Assembly: GCA_002887195.1 (NCBI GenBank)
Contig: PJAB01001638.1
Location: forward strand, 1 to 13,116
Source of the DNA: Chrysochromulina parva
Taxonomy: Eukaryota; Haptophyta; Prymnesiales; Chrysochromulinaceae
Direction of reading: 5' to 3'
Length of the DNA stretch: 13,116 bases
Part shown: piece by piece, positions 7,907-13,116 of the stretch
Layout: each line of letters begins with the position of its first letter
How positions within the stretch are numbered: the first letter of the stretch is position 1
The notes under the pieces: model-generated
The model's input: the letters and a program-made list of their open reading frames with translations, nothing else
The model's database searches: none
Told to the model about the DNA's origin: nothing
Made by a program: the position numbers and the translations under genes

Positions 7907-8005
7907 TTGATTGTACATATGGTTCGTGCGTCTTGCCGCATGGCCCTTTACAGTAACGTGAACTACGTCACTTTCCGAGACTGGGCTGAAACTGATCGCG
8001 AGAAA

Positions 8006-10376
8006 ATGAAGAATAAGTGTTCGACTTCGCTGATGCTGCTGTCCTTGATGCAAGCGGCGGTCGCGATGCACCTAACGGGGGTGGCGGGCACGCGTGACTG
8101 CACGCCGGGCGGCTGCCCCACTAGCGAGGTGACCGGCCGCTACTCGCACTGCGCCGAGGTCTTCAGCACCAGTGCGGGACACCACATGATCATCTACGGC
8201 GGCCAGGGCTTTACTGGCGGCATGTTGCCATCGACGCTCGGGGACGCGTGGGCGTACGACATGATCAACGACTCGTGGACGCTGATCCAGGACATTCGCG
8301 CCACCGTCAACAGGCTCACGAGCATACCCGCGCCGCGCTCCTCGCATAGTTGCACGATCGTCAACCAGAACGCCGCCACGGGCAAGGCGGACTTTCTCGT
8401 GTTTGGTGGCCGTGTCCAGCGCCTGGCCGACTCGGTTGAGACCCTCACCAATGAGATCTGGCGCCTGCGCCTCACTGACCAGCGCGTCACGGGCGAGGGC
8501 ACGCTCGTGGTTGGCGTGTGGTCGCGACTTTACGCCTCGACGGTGGAGCAGCCCGTGCCGCGGTTCGACCACACGGCGGTCGCGTACAATGGCGCGATCC
8601 TCATGTACGGTGGCTGCGAGAGCGGCGCCTCAGCCTTCGATGACGTGTGGCTGCTCGACTATGCCGGAAACCGCTCAAATATCGCCTCGTGGACGCCTCT
8701 GACGCGGGGCGCTGCGAGCGTGACTAACACCATCACGCCCATCACGCCCGGCCGCCGCTGCGCACACGCGGCGGTGCCCGCATCGGAGGGGATGATCGTC
8801 TTTGGAGGGCGAGTCCCAACGACACCGGCCGGCGCCAGCCCCAACGACCCCGTGTGGCTCTCCCTCTCGGACTGTTGGGCCTTCAGCGTCGGGAGCGCGT
8901 TCCAAAACGGCACGTGGACGCGCATGCCGCTCAACGAGCGCAACGCGCAGGGCGTGGTACCCAACGCGCAGATCAGCCGATCGGACCATACCATGGTCAT
9001 GGACGGGCAGGCCAACACGCTCTTCATCTTTGGCGGCCTCTTCACCGACGTGAGGCAAAACTCGATCTACGTCTACAGGGACTGGCTGCGTGTCGCGCTG
9101 AATGCGGTGCGCTCGGCTCCGAGCCTCGGGGCGGCATGCAAGTGCTCACCACGGCGCCTCCACCCCTTCCCCACAGGTGCGCTCGAATCCGAGCCTGGTC
9201 ACACAGCTCGCATGGGGTCCCGACTGGCGCTTTGACCACACCATGGTCCTCGCGCCAGTGGTTCGTCACCCACTGGCGAATCGCATGCTATACAACGCGC
9301 CGCTCCTGTATGCAGGCGGTGGCGGGCGGGAGATTTTCAACGACATGTGGGTGTACGATCTGCAAACGAACGACTGGATCCAGTTTCCAAGCGACGAGGC
9401 GCCCGTCCAGGTCGCCAATGTGATCACGTCGCTCTTCTTTGGCACGGTGGGCTTCGGCATCTATGCATGCGTTATCGTGTGCGTCTTCGTGCGCCGCATC
9501 GCGTTACGATCCAACCGCAACCGCCGGCAGAATCTCTCGACGGAAGACCGAAGAAACCAGCTGCCTCGCCTTGGGAACAGCCCACGCCGGCGCGGCGTAT
9601 CTCCCGAGGAGATCCGCGCGCTGCCGCGGGTCAAGTGGGCTGATCTCGTCAAGTGCGAGGCCGTCAAGATCATGGAGAGTTCATCCGCGGGCAGCGGCGG
9701 CGGCGGTGGCGGCGACGCCGAGGCTGCGACTGCCCAACACGGCGCGACGGCCCGGGCCGAGGGCACAAGTAAGCCCGAGGAGATGGAGGAGGCGGACGTG
9801 TGTTCGGTGTGCCTGGGGGAGTACGAGGCGGGCGACTTGTTGATCCGGCTGCCGTGCGAGCATCTCTTCCATGAAGCATGCATCGGCCGCTGGCTCGAGA
9901 CAGACAGCACGTGCCCGAAATGCCGCTTCCATATTGGCTGGCCGGCGGCGCAAGGGCCCAACCGAAGGCATGTTCGGCCGCTGCCCGGCGGGATCGACGA
10001 GGAGGCGGGCATCGAGCTCGATGATGTCCGCCGCGCCGCCGCCGCCGCCCGCGAGCACGCGACCGCGCTGCGCAATGCAATGATGGCTCGAGCGGAAGTG
10101 GCCCAGGACGGCGCTCGAGCGGAAGTGGCTCAGGACGGCGCTCGAGCGGAAGTGGCCCAGGACGGCGCTCGAGCGGAAGTGGCCCAGGACGGCGCTCGTG
10201 CGGAAGTGGCTCAGGACGGCGCTCATGACGGCATTGCCCCCTTTCCGCGAGCAAGCGTGCCGTCGCCCCCGTCGCAGGCCGCGCCACCCGTGGTCGTGCA
10301 GTCTACGGGCGTGCAGTCTACGGCCAGTTCCCATCCCGAGCCTCGGATGTGTCCCGCGCCGTCGCCCGAGGCCTGA
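8006..10376 (+). CDS. Signal peptide-kelch-transmembrane-RING-H2 protein, putative membrane E3 ubiquitin ligase (two exons)
   Basis: Exons are 8006-9106 and 9177-10376, giving 766 residues. The Met at 8006 begins a clear signal peptide (MKNKCSTSLMLLSLMQAAVA); in-frame ATGs at 7919 and 7940 would bury it. Six kelch-type repeats span about 45-436, each beginning R-x-x-H and carrying a hydrophobic run plus GG (MIIYGG, FLVFGG, ILMYGG, MIVFGG, LFIFGG, LLYAGG); this suggests a six-bladed propeller outside the cytosol. A transmembrane helix follows (about 449-470, LFFGTVGFGIYACVIVCVFV), then basic residues. The RING-H2 domain is at 576-616: C-x2-C-x14-C-x-H-x2-H-x2-C-x10-C-x2-C. The tail has five 9-residue repeats (about 671-715). 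By family knowledge, RING-H2 recruits an E2 enzyme; substrates are unknown. The transposon ends about 100 bp upstream of the start, so the promoter may have been altered. Confidence 0.87.
9107..9176 (+). other. Intron of the kelch-RING gene
   Basis: This is a 70-nt GT-AG intron, phase 0 at both ends (AATGCG|GTGCGC … TTCCCCACAG|GTGCGC), with a pyrimidine-rich acceptor. Splicing links kelch repeat five to six and brings the transmembrane-RING half into frame. In-frame alternative donors exist at 9071 and 9092. The intron itself has no in-frame stop, so retention would extend the frame to a stop ending at 9235. Confidence 0.75.
10086..10220 (+). repeat. Five tandem 27-bp units in the RING protein tail
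   Basis: There are five consecutive copies of a 27-bp unit (gctcgagcggaagtggcc then caggacggc) with only single-base differences. Each codes for the 9-residue unit ARAEVAQDG. The near identity implies recent expansion or homogenisation. A sixth partial copy (gctcatgacggc) follows. Confidence 0.95.
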
Positions 10377-11213
10377 CTGTGAGGAGGTGAGGAGGTGAGG
10401 AGGTGAGGCGCTCTCTCGTGTGAATGTGAACGAGTTGTACGGCGCGGCGGTCGCTTCCCGTCCCGCGCGTCCGAGCACCGAAGGCGAAAGCGTTTCGTCG
10501 CGCTCGTCCCTCACCCCCTCCCCGAACGCGCGGCAAAGGCACAGGCCGCGCCAGAGAGGTGACTCCCCGGCCCCGTGACTCCCCAGACCCCAGACCCACA
10601 CCGCGCAAGGGCCACGCAGGGAGTCGAGACGAGACCGTTGTACGATATGACAGGTATTTTTGGCTGCTCGCATGGAGGCGCGAGGAATTTATAAGAAAAC
10701 CCGAACAGCAACCGACGAGCGACGTCTCGATGGCGCGATGAATCTTGAACGTGAGACCCGGGGCCACAGCCCACACCGCAGCGGCCAGCGTGCCTGACCC
10801 GTCCCGCCGCACTCGCGTCTCCGCCGCACTCCGGCGCCCCAGCCGCCAGCCCAAACTACAGCGGCGGGCGGCCGGCCCGTGCGTATTTGCGGCTTTGCGC
10901 CACTCTCTGCAGCACTCCACTTAAGAATTTCTCAAGCGATTTGTCCAGTTGTCACCCCCCGCGCCTCTCTCGCGCGCACGCGTCAGTACGACGCGTGACG
11001 CCGTCTCGCTCTCTGGGTCTCCACGCCTTCATTCCTTCTGGCGTGGGGCGTGTGGGACGCTGGGCTGCGCCGCTGCCCGCCGTCATCTCGTGTTCGAGCC
11101 TCGTCGTTGGCGGTGGCGAGACGACTGTGCACGTGAAGACGACTGCGGCTAGCTGCGCGTCTCGGCGCGCACCGCGTCGTCCATGGTCCTTGGCTGGGAT
11201 GATCACCTCGCCT
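10377..11213. other. Convergent intergenic region, no gene supported
   Basis: These 837 bp lie between the stop of the kelch-RING gene and the stop of RAD23. Just past the first stop, the 8-bp unit GAGGAGGT is repeated about three and a half times (10381-10408). An AT-rich island AATTTATAAGAAAAC (about 10684-10698) could be a 3'-end signal or a TATA-like element, but nothing downstream supports a gene. Open frames on both strands lack known domains. I see no tRNA or other structured RNA. Confidence 0.55.
10381..10408 (+). repeat. GAGGAGGT tandem repeat
   Basis: This short 8-bp tandem repeat (about 3.5 units) starts four bases after the kelch-RING stop codon, in the presumed 3' UTR. Confidence 0.85.
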
Positions 11214-12347
11214 TCACATGCCGCCATCGAACAGGAGGTTGGCCGCGGCGTTCTCGTCCTTGTCGCACGCCATGTACGACTGGAGCACGACGTCGCGCGG
11301 GAAGCCCATCGACTCGAGACGCGCGACCGCCTCCGCCTCCGCTGGGGTGAGAGCGATCCGAACCATGCCCGGCGGCCCAGCGGGAGGCACCGTGTTGGGC
11401 GCCGGCGCGCCTCCGGCGGGCGCGCCTCCCGTGCCCATGCCCATGGCCGCGAGGATGTCGGCACCGGTAAATGGTCCTCCCTGCGCGGCGGGCGGCGGCG
11501 CGGCCAGCGGCGGCGCGGTGCCATTGAGAAGGCTGGTGAAGTCGGCTTGGTGCTGCTGGATGAGCTGGAGCATGGGCGGGTTGGAGGCCGCGAGCTGCGT
11601 CAGAAGAGGTTGGACGAGTGCCGGGTTCTGTCGTGCCATGGCGATCAGCTGCATCAACTGTGGGTCACTCTGCATGCGTTGCAGCGGCGTCATCGCCGGC
11701 CGAGGCGCGCCGCCCAGGGCTCCAAGCGCCATCGCGACAGAGTCGGCCGAGAAAGGCGCAGCGCCGCCGGCCGGCGGCGCGGCCGCCGGAGGAGCGCGTG
11801 CGGCCGCCGGCTGTGCTGCTGGGGCGGCGGGTGCGGGCGGATCCCGGTCGGTCATCAAGTCGTCTGGGATGCCGTCCATAAGGTATTGCACGGCGCGATC
11901 GGCGTCGCCAAAGGCTGCGCGCAGCGCGGCAACCGCCATTTCGCGCGGGAACCCCATAGCCTCGAGCATCGACAGCTTCTCTTCGTCCTCGGGGGAGAAG
12001 CGTTGTTGTTGCTCCACTGGCGCTGGCGGTGCGGCGGGAGCGGGCGCAGGCGCAGGCGCGGGCGCGGGCGCGGGCGCGGGTGCGGGCGCGGGCGCGGGTG
12101 CTGCCGGTGCCGCGGCCGGAGCCTTGACCATTAGGACGAGGAAATCACCCTCCTTGAGCGACAGCTCGCTCACAGTGAAGGAGTCGTTGCCGATGATCTT
12201 GCCCTGGTGGATGAGGCGCTGCGAGGAGGGGTCGCCGACTCCATGGGAGGAAGCCAAGCGCTCCTTGAGAGCTTGCACAGTGTCCGAAGGGTCCACGTCG
12301 ATCTCGTATTGGTCCTTTTTGACAGTCTTGACCGTAATCTTCACCAT
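11214..12347 (-). CDS. RAD23: RAD23 UV-excision-repair / proteasome shuttle factor
   Basis: The 377-residue protein has the full RAD23 domain order. A ubiquitin-like domain occupies 1-76 (MVKITVKTVKKDQYEIDV start, LIHQGKII core), followed by an Ala/Pro linker (77-112). UBA1 is at about 119-163 (MLEAMGFPREMAVAALRAAFGDADRAVQYL without the central break). The XPC-binding domain is at about 219-276 (SDPQLMQLIAMARQNPALVQPLLTQL region). UBA2 is at about 332-374, ending in NLLFDGGM. By family knowledge it stabilises the XPC damage sensor in nucleotide excision repair and carries ubiquitinated proteins to the proteasome. The Met at 12347 was chosen because it begins the ubiquitin-like fold directly; an in-frame upstream start at 12398 would add 17 residues unlike the family. 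It is a single exon, convergent with the kelch-RING gene. Confidence 0.95.
   Translation of the reverse strand: MVKITVKTVKKDQYEIDVDPSDTVQALKERLASSHGVGDPSSQRLIHQGKIIGNDSFTVSELSLKEGDFLVLMVKAPAAAPAAPAPAPAPAPAPAPAPAPAPAPAAPPAPVEQQQRFSPEDEEKLSMLEAMGFPREMAVAALRAAFGDADRAVQYLMDGIPDDLMTDRDPPAPAAPAAQPAAARAPPAAAPPAGGAAPFSADSVAMALGALGGAPRPAMTPLQRMQSDPQLMQLIAMARQNPALVQPLLTQLAASNPPMLQLIQQHQADFTSLLNGTAPPLAAPPPAAQGGPFTGADILAAMGMGTGGAPAGGAPAPNTVPPAGPPGMVRIALTPAEAEAVARLESMGFPRDVVLQSYMACDKDENAAANLLFDGGM
12020..12125 (-). repeat. GCGGGC-type repeat encoding the Ala/Pro linker of RAD23
   Basis: Hexamers of gcgggc/gcaggc on the plus strand code on the minus strand for Ala-Pro dipeptides (residues about 77-110), the flexible linker between the ubiquitin-like domain and UBA1. 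The linker is slippage-prone and its length is likely variable. Confidence 0.85.
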
Positions 12348-12750
12348 TTCGGCGGGAGGACACGCGGTCAGAACGCGCGCTGGCGCAGGTGTGATCAAGG
12401 GGCTGGGAGCCCCTTGGTGTGATGTGTGAAGTGTGTAGAGCCGGCTCCTGATCGCTGATGTGTATGTAGATTGTGTAGTGTCGCTGTCGATTTGTAGAGC
12501 ACAGCTCCCGCGAGGTTCCCATTCTCCGATATGAATCGGTGTAGAGTTCGACTTCGAGTCCCTCCCGCGCTCCCGGCGTGCGCTGTCCGTCTTGTGTGTC
12601 TCGGTTCCCGCTCTATGTGCGCTTCGTTACTTACAGTCAACAACTGTCAACCCGCTGAACAACGAGCAACCCACACTGCACACACGACACACCACCACCG
12701 CGATGTGCTGCTTACGTCGCACAGGAGCGATACCGCCTTGGATGCCGCCA
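12348..12750. other. RAD23 upstream region
   Basis: These 403 bp lie between the RAD23 start and the supported end of the right-edge gene; both genes are on the minus strand. The region must contain the RAD23 leader and promoter. It holds a perfect short hairpin (12396-12416, listed separately) and a consensus-like splice donor GTAAGTAA read on the minus strand (12634-12627), which could mark a 5' UTR intron. No RNA gene or further coding region is supported. Confidence 0.45.
12396..12416. repeat. Perfect inverted repeat, 9-bp arms and 3-nt loop
   Basis: CAAGGGGCT, loop GGG, then AGCCCCTTG, located 49-69 bp upstream of the RAD23 start codon. It would fold into a stable hairpin if it is part of the RAD23 leader. 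Confidence 0.75.
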
Positions 12751-13116
12751 TCAAGGACGCCCAGGCCGAGCCCCCGCAGGGCCAGCGAGCGCAGCCGGCC
12801 GGTGAGATACTGCCTCGAGGGACGCGGCCGACGCAGCGACGGCGGTGCCGCTCAGGTCGAGGGTGTGGAGGTGCCGGGCGTTGGCGAGCGCGAGGCACTC
12901 GTCGGCCGCCAGCTGGCTCCCACTCACGTCAAGCTCCGCCACCACGCACGACGCCGCGCCCAGCGCCGCCGCGAGCGTCGCGCCGTCGCCCTCGGCCCAC
13001 ATCACCCACACAACCCCCTCGGCGTCAATCTTGGCCACCACGCCCTGAGCCCTCAGGTACCCGCTGCCACGGGCATACAGCTTGGCCCAGACCACGCTGC
13101 CAACGCCCAGCTCAGG
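12751..13116 (-). CDS. Right-edge partial gene with leucine-rich-repeat-like sequence
   Basis: The frame is open from the right edge (PELGVGSVVWAKLYARGSGYL…) to a TGA at 12751-12753. The first 45 or so residues (GSVVWAKLYARGSG, VVAKID, VVWVMWAEGD) look like a small beta-barrel domain of the PWWP or Tudor kind; this is a weak impression from the VWAK start. Then comes leucine-rich-repeat-like sequence (VVAELDVSGSQLAADECLALANARHLHTLDLSGTAV). After about SLEAV the repeat pattern stops in this frame but resumes in another minus-strand frame as LTGRLRSLALRGLGLGVL (about 12807-12750). The true 3' end may therefore involve an unrecognised intron or a frameshift. The N-terminus lies outside the window. 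I cannot name the gene. Confidence 0.5.
   Translation of the reverse strand, partial: PELGVGSVVWAKLYARGSGYLRAQGVVAKIDAEGVVWVMWAEGDGATLAAALGAASCVVAELDVSGSQLAADECLALANARHLHTLDLSGTAVAASAASLEAVSHRPAALAGPAGARPGRP

Noticed and set aside
10318..10920. Minus-strand 200-residue frame between the kelch-RING and RAD23 genes
   Set aside because: It overlaps the 3' end of the RING gene, is Arg/Ser-rich and lacks motifs, as expected for an antisense frame in GC-rich DNA.
10887..12429. Long plus-strand frames over RAD23
   Set aside because: They are antisense to a clearly recognisable RAD23; their Gly/Ala/Arg-rich content derives from its Ala/Pro codons.
12540..12575. Possible tRNA T-arm-like sequence (gagttcgacttcgagtccc)
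   Set aside because: No matching acceptor, D-arm or anticodon arm can be folded around it.

Overview
The window is nuclear DNA from a GC-rich eukaryote, most likely a microalga. The evidence is spliceosomal GT-AG introns of 70-106 nt, eukaryotic single-copy genes (a Pus3/Deg1 tRNA pseudouridine synthase and a RAD23 shuttle factor), and a secreted protein joining GC-x-D cysteine repeats to a Pro/Ser-rich wall-type region. A haptophyte-like or similar protist is my guess; the sequence does not fix the lineage.

Layout from left to right. (1) 1-1377, minus strand: a spliced secreted Cys-repeat plus Pro/Ser-rich protein that runs off the left edge. (2) 1571-2866, plus strand: PUS3/DEG1, divergent from gene 1 across about 190 bp. 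(3) 2867-3601: non-coding flank with a diverged duplication of about 100 bp. (4) 3602-7900: a complete-looking DNA transposon of about 4.3 kb. It has terminal inverted repeats AGTCCTGACCCCCTGG followed by (GGGGT)4, and the palindrome TTGCAA abuts both ends. Inside are two convergent genes: a 690-residue protein of unknown function (plus strand) and a spliced 342-residue Tc1/mariner/IS630-type DDE transposase (minus strand). (5) 8006-10376, plus strand: a signal peptide-kelch propeller-transmembrane-RING-H2 protein in two exons, starting about 100 bp beyond the transposon. (6) 10377-11213: convergent intergenic DNA. (7) 11214-12347, minus strand: RAD23. (8) About 12751-13116, minus strand: the 3' part of a gene with leucine-rich-repeat-like sequence, cut by the right edge.

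The best candidate for something undescribed is the two-gene transposon. Both of its genes begin just inside its ends. Each terminal repeat carries a G-quadruplex-type array and lies only about 40-50 bp ahead of a start codon, so the ends probably act both as transposase substrates and as 5' leaders or promoters. The larger gene has a globular N-terminal half, a Lys-rich block, a Gln/Pro-rich stretch and a long acidic tail. I cannot assign it to any family. The host genes around it look like unrelated housekeeping or membrane genes, not a pathway cluster.
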